DNA of 21,607 nucleotides from DASUBV01 sp035763085 (GCA_035763085.1 DASUBV010000386.1:1-21607), one strand, 5' to 3'; shown: positions 15,362-21,607, counted from the stretch's first letter. Notes: generated from the sequence alone by a model not told the origin. Translations and numbers: made by a program.

Positions 15362-15805
15362 ATGACTGGATGCCGAATGACCAGATGGGAACCCGCCACG
15401 CCGCAGCCCGGCTCGCCGCCCGCCGGTCCCGCTGCCGCGATGTTCGCCGCCGACCAGGCGTCTAAGGGCGTGGGCATGGAGCTTCTCGAGGCTGCCGACG
15501 GCCGGGCCGTGCTGCGGATGCGGATCGCCCCGACGATGATCAACGGCCACGACATCGCGCACGGCGGCTACGTGTTCATGCTCGCCGACACCGCGTTCGC
15601 CTGCGCCTGCAACAGCCGCGGGCCGGTCACCGTGGCGGCCGGGGCCGACATCACGTTCCTGACGCCGGTCCGGCTGGGCGACGTGCTGACGGCCACCGCC
15701 GCCGAGCGGGTGACCTACGGGCGCAGCGGGATCTACGACGTGACGGTCAGCCGGGGCGAGGAGATCGTCGCGGAGTTCCGCGGCCGGAGCCGCACGCTGG
15801 GGTAG
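15362..15805 (+). CDS. paaI: Hydroxyphenylacetyl-CoA thioesterase, PaaI-like hotdog protein
   Basis: A 147-residue single-hotdog acyl-CoA thioesterase. INGHDIAHGGYVFMLADTAF near residues 60-79 carries the conserved NGH, HGG and LADTAFA features; the Asp of LADTAFA is the catalytic residue. CNSRGPVTVAAGADITFLTP and YDVTVSRGEEIVAEFRGRS also match PaaI closely along the whole length. PaaI hydrolyses ring-hydroxylated phenylacetyl-CoA that would trap CoA in phenylacetate breakdown. No other paa gene is in the window, so it may act as a general housekeeping thioesterase. The ATG at 15362 is used; a second ATG at 15377 is equally possible. The extra residues before MFAAD (about 25) are Pro/Ala-rich. 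Confidence 0.88.
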   Translation: MTGCRMTRWEPATPQPGSPPAGPAAAMFAADQASKGVGMELLEAADGRAVLRMRIAPTMINGHDIAHGGYVFMLADTAFACACNSRGPVTVAAGADITFLTPVRLGDVLTATAAERVTYGRSGIYDVTVSRGEEIVAEFRGRSRTLG

Positions 15806-15840
15806 CTGCACGGGGCTGGCGTTCCGGTCGCCTGTGCCCG

Positions 15841-16401
15841 TTAGCCGTCACCGCCGCCGTGGCGGCTGCCGCCCCGGCCGCGGCTGCCGCCGTGGTCGTC
15901 GGCCCCCGGGCTGGTGGTGCCCGGCGCGGGGGCGCCGGAACCGCCGGCGACGTTGTCGTCGTTACTGATGACGTGCTGCGGGCGCCCGCCGCGGCAGGTC
16001 ACGGTCACGGTCTGCTCGCGGCCGCCGGACGACTTGAACTTAATCCAGGCCATGGCGGCCGGGCCCTGCACGTAGCCGTCGGCCCGGTAGCCGGGCGTGG
16101 TGATCTGCCACGAGGTCAGCCGGGCCAGGCCGCCCGGGCACGACGCCGAGACCATGCCCGCGGCAGTGCTGAATGACGTGCGGGCGGCCGGGCCGCCGGG
16201 CTGCGCGGAGCCGGGCGGGGCGGCGGACGCGGAGACAGCCGGCCGGCGGGCGAGCTGCTGGCGGACCTGCGCCTGCGACAGGACCGGGCTGGCCGGGCCG
16301 AGCAGGTCGGTGCCCAGCAGGCTCACCGTGACGGTGATCCCGGCCGCGGCCAGCACCGCGCCGGCCAGCCACATCGCGGCCCAGGTGATCCGGCTCCTCA
16401 T
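15841..16401 (-). CDS. Membrane-anchored exported protein divergent from a two-component system, function unknown
   Basis: This 186-residue protein has one N-terminal hydrophobic helix (about 8-30, AAMWLAGAVLAAAGITVTVS), acting as an anchor or uncleaved signal. An Ala/Pro-rich linker and a small domain of about 70 residues follow, with two cysteines (SASCPGG and TVTCRGG) probably forming a disulfide. The central segment YVQGPAAMAWIKFKSSGGRE looks like strands of a small beta domain. The C-terminus is a disordered Gly/Ser/His/Asp tail. I do not recognise a named family. It starts 112 bases from, and divergent to, the response regulator, and such genes are often targets or partners of the adjacent system. 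Its tail resembles that of the PepSY protein at 18803. Confidence 0.75.
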   Translation of the reverse strand: MRSRITWAAMWLAGAVLAAAGITVTVSLLGTDLLGPASPVLSQAQVRQQLARRPAVSASAAPPGSAQPGGPAARTSFSTAAGMVSASCPGGLARLTSWQITTPGYRADGYVQGPAAMAWIKFKSSGGREQTVTVTCRGGRPQHVISNDDNVAGGSGAPAPGTTSPGADDHGGSRGRGGSRHGGGDG

Positions 16402-16446
16402 TGCTCTACTGTGCCCTGCGCGGGCCAGCGGGCGGGTTAACGAACT

Positions 16447-16453
16447 CCTAAGG
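16447..16453. promoter_or_regulatory. CCTAAGG heptamer upstream of the two-component operon
   Basis: CCTAAGG is the reverse complement of the CCTTAGG found before the PepSY gene at 18723. It lies between the divergent exported protein and the response regulator. Flanks also agree in part: on the matching strand both sites are followed within a few bases by GTT. It is a candidate half-site for the OmpR-type regulator; this is inferred from two occurrences only. Confidence 0.35.
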
Positions 16454-16513
16454 CAACCCTGCGGTGCGTCCCGGGCACGGGTCCTGACCGGGATCTCGGG
16501 ATACCTTCGGGGC

Positions 16514-17296
16514 ATGCCGAAGGTGCTGATCATCGAGGATGATCCCACGATCCGCACCGCGGTCATGCGGGCGCTGGGCGGCAAGGGCTACGCCGTGGCT
16601 GCCGCGCACACGGCCATGACCGGCCTGCAGCTCGCGGTGTCCGAGCAGCCCGACGTGGTCGTCCTCGACCTCGGGCTGCCGGACCTGGACGGCCGCGAGG
16701 TGCTGCGGATGATCCGCGCGGTGAGCAGCATGCCGGTCATCGTGGCGACCGCGCGGGGCGCCGAGGCGGAGATCGTCCGGTCCCTGGACGCCGGGGCGGA
16801 CGACTACGTGGTCAAGCCCTACGGCGGTGCCCAGCTGGACGCCCGGATCCGCGCCGTGCTGCGCCGGGCGGCCGGTCCCGGGGCCGATGCCCCGCTGGTG
16901 GTCGGCGGGCTGCGGGTGGACCGGCGGGCCCGGCAGGCCAGCCTGGACCGGCAGCCGCTGGACCTCACGCCGCGCGAGTTCGACCTGCTGCACTACCTGG
17001 CTGCCCGGGCCGGCGCGGTGGTGACCAAGCAGGAGCTGCTGGTGGAGGTCTGGCAGCAGCCCTACGGCGGCACCGACAAGAGCCTGGACGTCCACCTGTC
17101 GTGGCTGCGCCGCAAGCTCGGCGAGACGGCGCAGCAGCCGCGCTACCTGCACACGGTGCGGCGGGTCGGGGTGCGCCTGGCCGCGCCCGCCGGGCCCGGC
17201 CAAGCCGCGCCGGGGGAGGACGGCCCCGGTGATGCGGCCGGCCGCGGTGCGGCGGGGCCGGGTGGCGCTGATCCCGGCGCGGCGGGACCGGGCTGA
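16514..17296 (+). CDS. OmpR/PhoB-family response regulator
   Basis: A 260-residue DNA-binding response regulator. The receiver domain (1-115) has the acidic pair Glu8-Asp9-Asp10, phospho-acceptor Asp52 (VVVLDLGLPDLDG), switch Thr79 and Lys101 (VVKPYGG), all intact. The winged-helix effector domain is about 125-228, with the recognition helix region KSLDVHLSWLRRKLG. The C-terminal 30 residues are a Gly/Ala/Pro-rich tail (GPGQAAPGEDGPGDAAG and on) beyond the usual end. The start is the ATG at 16514, where the conserved MPKVLIIEDD begins. Its TGA overlaps the ATG of the histidine kinase by one base, so the pair is translationally coupled. It probably controls the flanking exported proteins. Confidence 0.94.
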   Translation: MPKVLIIEDDPTIRTAVMRALGGKGYAVAAAHTAMTGLQLAVSEQPDVVVLDLGLPDLDGREVLRMIRAVSSMPVIVATARGAEAEIVRSLDAGADDYVVKPYGGAQLDARIRAVLRRAAGPGADAPLVVGGLRVDRRARQASLDRQPLDLTPREFDLLHYLAARAGAVVTKQELLVEVWQQPYGGTDKSLDVHLSWLRRKLGETAQQPRYLHTVRRVGVRLAAPAGPGQAAPGEDGPGDAAGRGAAGPGGADPGAAGPG

Positions 17297-18717
17297 TGCG
17301 GCGGCGGCTCGCCGTGCTGGTCTCCGCCACGATGGCGCTGGTGCTCATCGCGTTCGTGGTGCCGCTGGCGGCGGTGATCCGGGTGCTGGCCGCCGACCGG
17401 GCCATGACCAGCGCGGCGAGCGAGGCGCAGCAGCTGAGCGCGATCGTGGCCACCGCGCCGTCGGCGGCCGGCCTGCGGGCCAGCGCCGGCCAGGTGATCA
17501 GCGCGGGAGGCCGCCCGGCGAGCGTGTTCCTGCCCGGCGGCCAGGGCGTGCTGGGCGACCCGGCGCCGCAGACGGCGGCGGTGCGGCTGGCCCGGCAGGG
17601 CATCAGCTTCACCGCCGAGGCGCCCGGCGGCCGCCAGGTCCTGACCGCCGTGGGCGGGCTCAGCGGCGGGACCGTGGTCGTCCGGGTGTTCGTCAGTGCC
17701 GCCGAGCTGACCCGCGGCGTCACCCGGGCGTGGCTGATCCTGGCCGGGTTCGGCCTGGTGCTGCTGGCGCTCGGGGTGCTCGCGGCCGGCCGGCTGGTCA
17801 CCACCGTGACCCGGCCGATCGGCGAGCTGGCCCGGGTATCGCACCGGCTGGCCGGCGGCGACCTGGACGCCCGCGCCGGCGCTGCCGGGCCGCCCGAGGT
17901 CCGCGAGGTCGCGCACGGCCTCAACCACCTGGCCGGCCGGATCCGCGACCTGATCTGGCAGGAGCGTGAGTCGGTCGCCGACCTGTCACACCGGCTGCGC
18001 ACCCCGCTGACGGCGCTGCGCCTGGAGACCGAGGCGCTGCCCGCCGGCGCTGACCCGCAGGGCCGCCTGGCGGATCAGGTGCAGGCGCTGGAGCGCGCGG
18101 TGACCTCGCTGATCGATGACGCGCGCCGCGGCGGCGCCGGCCCGTCCCTCAGCGACGCCGCCGCGGTGGTCAGCGAGCGCGCCGCGTTCTGGTCAGTGCT
18201 CGCCGACGACCAGGGCCGGGCCATGAACCTGGAGGTGGCCGCCGGGCCGGTGCCGGCGGGCGTGGCCGCGGCCGACCTGGCCGCCGCCATGGACGCGCTG
18301 CTGGGCAACGTGTTCGCGCATACCCCCGAGGGCACGCCGGTCACGATCCGGCTGCGGGCCAGGGACGGCGGCGGCGCGGTGATCAGCGTCGAGGACCGCG
18401 GGCCCGGCTTCCCGGCCGGCGACCCGGTCGCGCGGGGGGCCAGCGGCGGCGGCTCGACCGGCCTGGGGCTGGACATCGCCCGGCAGGCGGCGGAGGCGTC
18501 GGGCGGGTCGCTGTCGGCCGGCCCGCGGCCGGCGGGCACCGGGCCGGCCGGGGCGCGCGGTGCGCGGTGTGAGGCGGGCAGCGCCGGGGCTGGCGGCGCT
18601 GGCGGCATGCCTGACGAGGCGGGCAGTGCCGGCGGGGCCGGCGTGGCCGGCGGGGCCGGCGGGGCCGGCGCCCGGGTGGTCATGGAGCTCGGCCCGCCCG
18701 CCGCCGGCCGGGCTTAG
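17296..18717 (+). CDS. Sensor histidine kinase, partner of the OmpR-type regulator
   Basis: A 473-residue membrane kinase. TM1 is at about 7-31, an extracytoplasmic sensor segment at 33-143 has no cysteine, and TM2 is at 145-168. A HAMP domain (RLVTTVTRPIGELARVSHRL) leads to the H-box DLSHRLRTPLTALRLE with phospho-acceptor His232. The ATPase domain has an N-box with Asn338 (LLGNVFAHTPEG), G1 VEDRGPGFP and G2 GSTGLGLDIARQAAEASGG. Between the G2 helix and the last strand (ARVVMELGPP) lies an unusual Gly/Ala-rich stretch of about 48 residues (411-458), partly made of 9-base tandem repeats. The start at 17296 overlaps the regulator stop. The stimulus is unknown; the sensor segment is small and not recognisable. 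Confidence 0.93.
   Translation: MRRRLAVLVSATMALVLIAFVVPLAAVIRVLAADRAMTSAASEAQQLSAIVATAPSAAGLRASAGQVISAGGRPASVFLPGGQGVLGDPAPQTAAVRLARQGISFTAEAPGGRQVLTAVGGLSGGTVVVRVFVSAAELTRGVTRAWLILAGFGLVLLALGVLAAGRLVTTVTRPIGELARVSHRLAGGDLDARAGAAGPPEVREVAHGLNHLAGRIRDLIWQERESVADLSHRLRTPLTALRLETEALPAGADPQGRLADQVQALERAVTSLIDDARRGGAGPSLSDAAAVVSERAAFWSVLADDQGRAMNLEVAAGPVPAGVAAADLAAAMDALLGNVFAHTPEGTPVTIRLRARDGGGAVISVEDRGPGFPAGDPVARGASGGGSTGLGLDIARQAAEASGGSLSAGPRPAGTGPAGARGARCEAGSAGAGGAGGMPDEAGSAGGAGVAGGAGGAGARVVMELGPPAAGRA
18628..18672 (+). repeat. Five 9-base tandem units in the histidine kinase gene
   Basis: Five consecutive units of the form GCCGGCGGG (with small changes in units 2 and 5) encode the AGGAGVAGGAGGAGA stretch near the C-terminus of the kinase. 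They are in frame, so gain or loss of units would not break the gene. Confidence 0.75.
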
Positions 18718-18722
18718 CCAGT

Positions 18723-18729
18723 CCTTAGG
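18723..18729. promoter_or_regulatory. CCTTAGG heptamer upstream of the PepSY gene
   Basis: CCTTAGG followed by GTTGGC lies six bases after the kinase stop and 73 bases before the PepSY start. It is the inverse of the element at 16447-16453. It is a candidate binding site of the neighbouring response regulator. TAGCCAG occurs on both sides of it (18715-18721 and 18748-18754). Confidence 0.35.
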
Positions 18730-18802
18730 GTTGGCGCAGGGTCTCGCTAGCCAGCCCGCCGGCACCCTTGCTGCATCGGCATTCCGCAGAAGGGAACAGC
18801 AC

Positions 18803-19408
18803 ATGCGCAAGGCAGCGAGCATCGGCATCGGCGCGGGGGCGGCTGCGATCGTCGCCCTGTCGGCGGGCGCCGCGGCGGCCGCGACCGGCGGCCCGGCGAA
18901 CGGCCAGCAGGCAGGCGGGTCAGCCGCAGCCGCGGCGCCCGGCTCCGTCAGCACGCACATCACCCGGAGCCAGGCGGCGGCCATCGCCCGGGCCAAGGTG
19001 CCGCACAGCCGGGTCATCGAGATCGAGTCCGACGACCTGCACGACCGGCAGGTGTGGAAGGTCCAGCTGCGTACCGCGCACGGCCGGGTCATCGTCGACG
19101 TCGACAAGAAGACGGGCCGGGCGGTCATCATCCAGCGCGGCGGGCGCCGCGGCCCCGGTGATGCCCGGATGCCCGGCGCCGGCCACGCGACGGTGCTGGT
19201 GACCGGCCCGGGCGCTGCCGCCCGCGACGACCACGGCCGCGACTTCGGTGATGATGATGCCGCCCGGGACGCGGCTGAGCACCGCGGTGACCGCGCCGCT
19301 GAGCCCGGCGACGACCGCGGCCACGATGGCCGTCACCACCGCGGTCACGATGACCGCGGGGACGACGGGCCCGGCCACGACCGCGGGGACGACGGCCCCG
19401 GCCGCTGA
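18803..19408 (+). CDS. Exported PepSY-domain protein with His/Asp/Gly-rich tail
   Basis: A 201-residue secreted protein. The signal peptide is MRKAASIGIGAGAAAIVALS with cleavage expected near residue 27 (AAA). A Gly/Gln/Ala linker is followed by a PepSY domain at about 50-113: ITRSQAAAIARAKVPHSRVI, then WKVQLRTAHGRVIVDVDKKT and GRAVIIQ. This is the helix-then-strands pattern of PepSY, a family linked to protease inhibition and to two-component systems. Residues 141-201 are a charged, disordered tail rich in Asp, His, Arg and Gly with a repeated RGDDGPGHD unit that could bind metal ions. The start ATG at 18803 has AAGGGA nine bases upstream. It lies 85 bases after the kinase with its own candidate regulator site, and a strong hairpin follows. 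Confidence 0.88.
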   Translation: MRKAASIGIGAGAAAIVALSAGAAAAATGGPANGQQAGGSAAAAAPGSVSTHITRSQAAAIARAKVPHSRVIEIESDDLHDRQVWKVQLRTAHGRVIVDVDKKTGRAVIIQRGGRRGPGDARMPGAGHATVLVTGPGAAARDDHGRDFGDDDAARDAAEHRGDRAAEPGDDRGHDGRHHRGHDDRGDDGPGHDRGDDGPGR

Positions 19409-19424
19409 CCCGCGGCAGGCCTTC

Positions 19425-19457
19425 GCCGTGACGGCCGCCGCGGGCGGCCGTCACGGC
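19425..19457 (+). terminator. Strong hairpin terminator after the PepSY gene
   Basis: A perfect 15-bp stem (GCCGTGACGGCCGCC and its complement) closes a three-base loop, 16 bases after the PepSY stop. No T-run follows, as is usual for terminators in such GC-rich genomes. It probably ends the two-component/PepSY transcript. The following 165 bases up to 19622 hold no gene I can see. Confidence 0.75.
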
Positions 19458-19622
19458 CGCGTGGCGGGCGCCGGGGCAGCGCTGCCGGCGGCTGGCCGGG
19501 AAGTCCGCCCGCGAGCCTGATCCGCCTCGGCGAGCAGGCCATGTGGCCGGACCCCGGGAAGTGATCCACCCGGGCTGAGAGCCGGTCTTCGTCGGTGTGC
19601 GCGAGCTGGAACCTGGCTCGCC

Positions 19623-20192
19623 TCAGTGTTTGCGGCCTGCCAGGTGCAGCAGGCGATCTTGAGGCGTTGCCGTGCCCGGGAGGGTGTCCTGCGGGGGCGC
19701 GAAGAACGCCCGGGTGGCCGGCACCTGGATCAGCCGTTCCAGCAGCGGGCAGGTCAGCATGGCGAGGCGCTCGTCGATTCGTTCATCGAAACCGATGGCG
19801 CGTGAGACGTCCCAGGTGTGCACGGCGGCTTCGAGGACGCGGACGAGCAGTACGTCCCGCGCGGGCAGCGGGAGAAGGAAGCTGATCGTCGTGTCGAGGC
19901 TGTCCAGCCCGGCTATTGCCCCATCGAGAAGAGCCACGCCCCTGGACCAGGAGAGGTGCGGGTCGTCGCCGAGGAAGTCGTCGTCGCGGGAGGCCACGTA
20001 GTACTCGCAGTTGTCTGCCGCGAGGTTGTCGGCGTAGCGGTACTCATGGCTGACGATGTGGTTGACCAGCTGGCGGACATTCCACTGCGTGCACGGTGTC
20101 GGCCGGCCCCAGTCGTCGTCAGTGATGGCGGTCAGCCTGCGCTCGAACTGCGCCCTGGCGATAGCCAGCGCGCCGATGATCCCCTCCGTCAT
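19623..20192 (-). CDS. TIGR03086-type DinB-like metal-binding protein
   Basis: A 189-residue protein of the actinobacterial TIGR03086 group (DinB/maleylpyruvate isomerase superfamily). TPCTQWNVRQLVNHIVSHEY at about residues 31-50 is the family's first motif with metal-binding His candidates. AAVHTWDVSRAIG near 120-132 carries the second conserved His. The C-terminal segment ending QDRLLHLAGRKH is also typical. The start is the ATG at 20192: upstream in the same frame there is only unrelated sequence that runs through the remnant of another gene. No good ribosome site is visible, and the native promoter may have been replaced or lost when that gene was truncated. The enzymatic role is unknown. 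Confidence 0.88.
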   Translation of the reverse strand: MTEGIIGALAIARAQFERRLTAITDDDWGRPTPCTQWNVRQLVNHIVSHEYRYADNLAADNCEYYVASRDDDFLGDDPHLSWSRGVALLDGAIAGLDSLDTTISFLLPLPARDVLLVRVLEAAVHTWDVSRAIGFDERIDERLAMLTCPLLERLIQVPATRAFFAPPQDTLPGTATPQDRLLHLAGRKH

Positions 20193-20226
20193 GTGCGGAG
20201 TCTGGCATGCGACGAGACAGCCTGCA

Positions 20227-20352
20227 CTTGTCCCCGGCGACCGTCTCGGGACCGTTCCGGAAGGCCCAGCCGCCAGCGGGCGTGCCGCCGGACCCGTCGG
20301 GGCCGGAGACGATGCCGTCCAGGGTGATGAACTCGATGACAATGACGCTCAT
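20227..20352 (-). pseudogene. 5' remnant of a RibD/dihydrofolate-reductase-like gene
   Basis: An ATG at 20352, with AGGGGGT just upstream, opens a frame whose first 42 residues are an unmistakable family N-terminus: VIVIEFITLDGIVSGPDGSG, then GWAFRNGPETVAGDK. This is the start of the RibD C-terminal/dihydrofolate-reductase-like proteins common in actinobacteria, which are normally about 180-230 residues long. After Lys42 the resemblance ends abruptly. The frame continues with unrelated residues to a stop at 20119, inside the TIGR03086 gene in another frame. The catalytic body is gone. The likeliest cause is a deletion that fused the 5' end to the upstream region of the DinB-like gene. An assembly error is a minor alternative. 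Confidence 0.75.
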
Positions 20353-20414
20353 GATGACACCCCCTGGCTGATGCTCACCGGTACTTACCGGCGGCACCGC
20401 CCGGACTCATCGAG

Positions 20415-20867
20415 CTAGCCGCTGATCTCGGCGGCCAGCAGCGCGCCGAGCTCCCAGCAGCCGTCCAGGTCCGGCTTGCCGGGCTCGCCCTTGACGGTGA
20501 CCGGCGGGCGGACTGCTCGCCAGCGCAGCCCCGTGGTGATCGACTCGACGGCCCGGACCGCGCCGCCGGTGTCCAGGCTGCCGTGCACGTACAGGCCGTA
20601 GGGCCGCCGCCGGGTGGCCTCCAGGCACGGGTAGTAGACCTGGTCGAAGAAGTGCTTGAGGGCGCCGGACATGTAGCCGATGTTGGCGGGCGTGCCCAGC
20701 AGGTAGCCGTCGGCCTCCAGGACGTCGGCCGCGCCCGCGGTCAGCGCCGGGCGGACCACGACGTCGACGCCCTCGACCTCATCGGTCCGGGCCCCGCTCA
20801 CCGCCGCCTCGAACATGGCCTGCAGGGCGGGCGAGGGCGTGTGATGAACGATCAGCAGCCGCGGCAT
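20415..20867 (-). CDS. Flavodoxin-family / NAD(P)H-dependent FMN reductase-like protein
   Basis: A 150-residue flavodoxin-fold protein. The N-terminal strand and phosphate-binding loop read LLIVHHTPSPALQAM (residues 4-18). The central segment YLLGTPANIGYMSGALKHFF (55-74), followed by DQVYYPCLEATRRRPYGLYV, is typical of the actinobacterial flavodoxin/NADPH-dependent FMN reductase group that binds FMN and handles electrons in the cytoplasm. The frame extends upstream to 21044, but that part is low-complexity, and the ATG at 20867 starts directly at the first strand. The protein is somewhat short for the family but appears complete through the last helix (CWELGALLAAEISG). The partner and electron donor are unknown. 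It is divergent from the peptide-binding lipoprotein, 285 bases away. Confidence 0.85.
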   Translation of the reverse strand: MPRLLIVHHTPSPALQAMFEAAVSGARTDEVEGVDVVVRPALTAGAADVLEADGYLLGTPANIGYMSGALKHFFDQVYYPCLEATRRRPYGLYVHGSLDTGGAVRAVESITTGLRWRAVRPPVTVKGEPGKPDLDGCWELGALLAAEISG

Positions 20868-21152
20868 CAGCGCCGAGCCTAGCCGCCTCCGGGTCACGTG
20901 GCCTGACCGCGGGAGATCCCGGGCCGGCGGGGCGCCCGCCGCCCCGCCGCCCCGCTGCGCCCGCCCGGCGGCCGGCTGCCCGTGCCGGACGGGCATCCGG
21001 GGTCCTGGCGGCTTCCGGCCGGTAGCGCTACGCGCCGGTAACATGCCCGGATCGAGGCTAATGGTCTGATCTTGGTGCCAAAGCGTTATCTGCGCGTTCT
21101 TCCCGTCAAGTAGGCCGGCAACGTATAACTTGCCGCTAAGGAGGTGCCACTA
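20868..21152. other. Divergent intergenic region
   Basis: These 285 bases lie between the flavodoxin-like gene and the peptide-binding lipoprotein. The left two thirds are very GC-rich with no gene or structure I can support. The right third (21055-21135) is less GC-rich and should hold the lipoprotein promoter, including an inverted repeat described separately. Confidence 0.5.
21116..21135 (+). promoter_or_regulatory. Inverted repeat around a TATAAC -10-like element
   Basis: CGGCAA and TTGCCG (6-base perfect arms) flank CGTATAAC, which contains a plausible -10 hexamer TATAAC at 21124-21129. It is 17 bases upstream of the lipoprotein ATG and abuts its ribosome site. It is either an operator placed on the promoter or a leader hairpin. 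No clear -35 is seen. Confidence 0.4.
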
Positions 21153-21607
21153 ATGAGAAGGATCACAGCCATGACCGCTTCCGGAGGGAGCCGGCTGCTC
21201 CGGTGGGGCGGCCTGGCGGGCGCCGCGGCCCTGGCCATCGCGGCTGCCGGGTGCGGCAGTAGCGGTGGCTCAAGCCCGTCATCGGGAGCCAGTACGCAGG
21301 CAGCAGGCCATAAGGGCGGCGTTTTCACGATCCTGGCCAACTCGGCCTTCGGGGTAGCCGACCCGGCGCAGAACTACACCCTGGAGGAGTGGCAGCTGCT
21401 CATCAATACCCATGACGGGCTGACCGCGTTCCAGAAGGTCGGCGGCGTCCCGGGTACCAAGATCGTGCCGGACCTGGCCACGTCCCTGCCCGAGCCGACC
21501 AACGGCGGGAAGACCTACACCTTCCACATCCGGCAGGGGATCAAGTTCTCCAACGGGCAGACGCTCAAGCCCAGCGACTTCGTCCGGACCTTCGAGCGGC
21601 AGTTCAC
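21153..21607 (+). CDS. ABC transporter substrate-binding lipoprotein, family 5 (oligopeptide type), 3' end cut by window
   Basis: About 151 residues are visible. A perfect AAGGAGG ribosome site lies eight bases before the ATG at 21153. The lipoprotein signal MRRITAMTAS... ends in the lipobox AAAGC with Cys at residue 34, then a Ser/Gly linker. The mature part starts GGVFTILANSAFGVADPAQN and continues with IVPDLATSLPEPTNGGKTYT, then FHIRQGIKFSNGQTLKPSDF. This is the signature region of SBP_bac_5 proteins (DppA/OppA-like), in which 'F.LR.gvkFsdG..l.a.Df' is diagnostic. It binds peptides or similar solutes outside the cell for an ABC importer, whose permease and ATPase genes would be expected beyond the window. 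Confidence 0.92.
   Translation, partial: MRRITAMTASGGSRLLRWGGLAGAAALAIAAAGCGSSGGSSPSSGASTQAAGHKGGVFTILANSAFGVADPAQNYTLEEWQLLINTHDGLTAFQKVGGVPGTKIVPDLATSLPEPTNGGKTYTFHIRQGIKFSNGQTLKPSDFVRTFERQF

Noticed and set aside
18715..18754. TAGCCAG direct repeat (18715-18721 and 18748-18754)
   Set aside because: Seven-base repeat spaced by 33 bases; too short to support a claim on its own, so noted only beside the CCTTAGG element.
18560..18802. Upstream extension of the PepSY frame into the kinase gene
   Set aside because: It overlaps the kinase coding region in another frame; the signal peptide and ribosome site place the start at 18803.
18920..19378. Minus-strand frame opposite the PepSY gene that looks like a hydrophobic Val/Ala-rich membrane protein
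   Set aside because: It is the antisense reading of Asp/His/Arg/Gly codons (GAC gives GTC, CGC gives GCG), which makes artificial Val/Ala stretches. The sense strand has a signal peptide, PepSY domain and ribosome site.
19248..19520. Thr/Ala-rich plus-strand frame beginning MMMMPPGTRL at the 3' end of the PepSY gene
   Set aside because: It is a shifted frame of the Asp/His repeat tail (GAC-GAC read as ACG-ACC) and runs through the terminator hairpin. I also considered a frameshift, but the PepSY frame ends cleanly before the hairpin.
1..21607. Defence island, CRISPR, transposon, integrated element or secondary-metabolite cluster
   Set aside because: No Cas, nuclease, transposase, integrase, PKS or NRPS signature, no spaced repeats and no tRNA-linked attachment site. 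The luciferase-like enzyme, methyltransferase and pump are scattered and not arranged as a biosynthetic cluster.

Overview
The window is chromosomal DNA of a very GC-rich actinobacterium. Third codon positions are almost all G or C, several starts are GTG, and long spurious open frames lie opposite most genes. Two DinB-like genes of the mycothiol-dependent/TIGR03086 type fit an actinobacterium. There is no ATPase gene beside the sugar ABC transporter, which is common in actinobacteria that share one ATPase (MsiK type). The genus cannot be fixed from the sequence. I see no rRNA, tRNA, CRISPR array, insertion sequence, integrase or phage gene. The layout looks like ordinary accessory chromosome made of many short transcription units.

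Layout. (1) 1-1469: the 5' part of a mycothiol-dependent DinB-like enzyme (minus), divergent from a luciferase-like flavin monooxygenase. (2) 1528-6439: a carbohydrate locus. A PfkB-family sugar kinase and a 2H phosphoesterase run on the minus strand. Facing away from them is a sugar-binding lipoprotein with two MalF/MalG-type permeases. The two units share an AT-rich control region (3127-3269) with two small inverted repeats. (3) 6461-9390: a proline-rich single-pass membrane protein of unknown function, divergent from the soluble transhydrogenase sthA. (4) 9488-13828: a minus-strand run of an FmdB-type zinc ribbon, a small secreted cysteine-containing protein, a 14-helix DHA2-type efflux pump, a methyltransferase and a Nudix hydrolase. 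(5) 13967-15805: an S33 proline-iminopeptidase-like hydrolase, divergent from a PaaI thioesterase. (6) 15841-19457: an OmpR-type two-component system flanked by two exported small proteins, one of them a PepSY protein with a His/Asp/Gly-rich tail, closed by a strong hairpin terminator. (7) 19623-20867: a TIGR03086 DinB-like protein, the broken 5' end of a RibD/dihydrofolate-reductase-like gene, and a flavodoxin-like protein. (8) 21153-end: the start of an oligopeptide-type (family 5) solute-binding lipoprotein.

How the genes fit together. The kinase and transporter probably form one uptake-and-phosphorylation unit. The two-component system and its flanking exported proteins look like an envelope-sensing module; both control regions contain the same CCTTAGG heptamer. 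The methyltransferase and the efflux pump each have a palindrome upstream typical of dimeric repressors. None of this is a clearly new system. The best candidates for undescribed biology are the two-component/PepSY module and the Shine-Dalgarno-sequestering hairpin with a coupled mini-frame in front of the secreted protein at 9743-10231.
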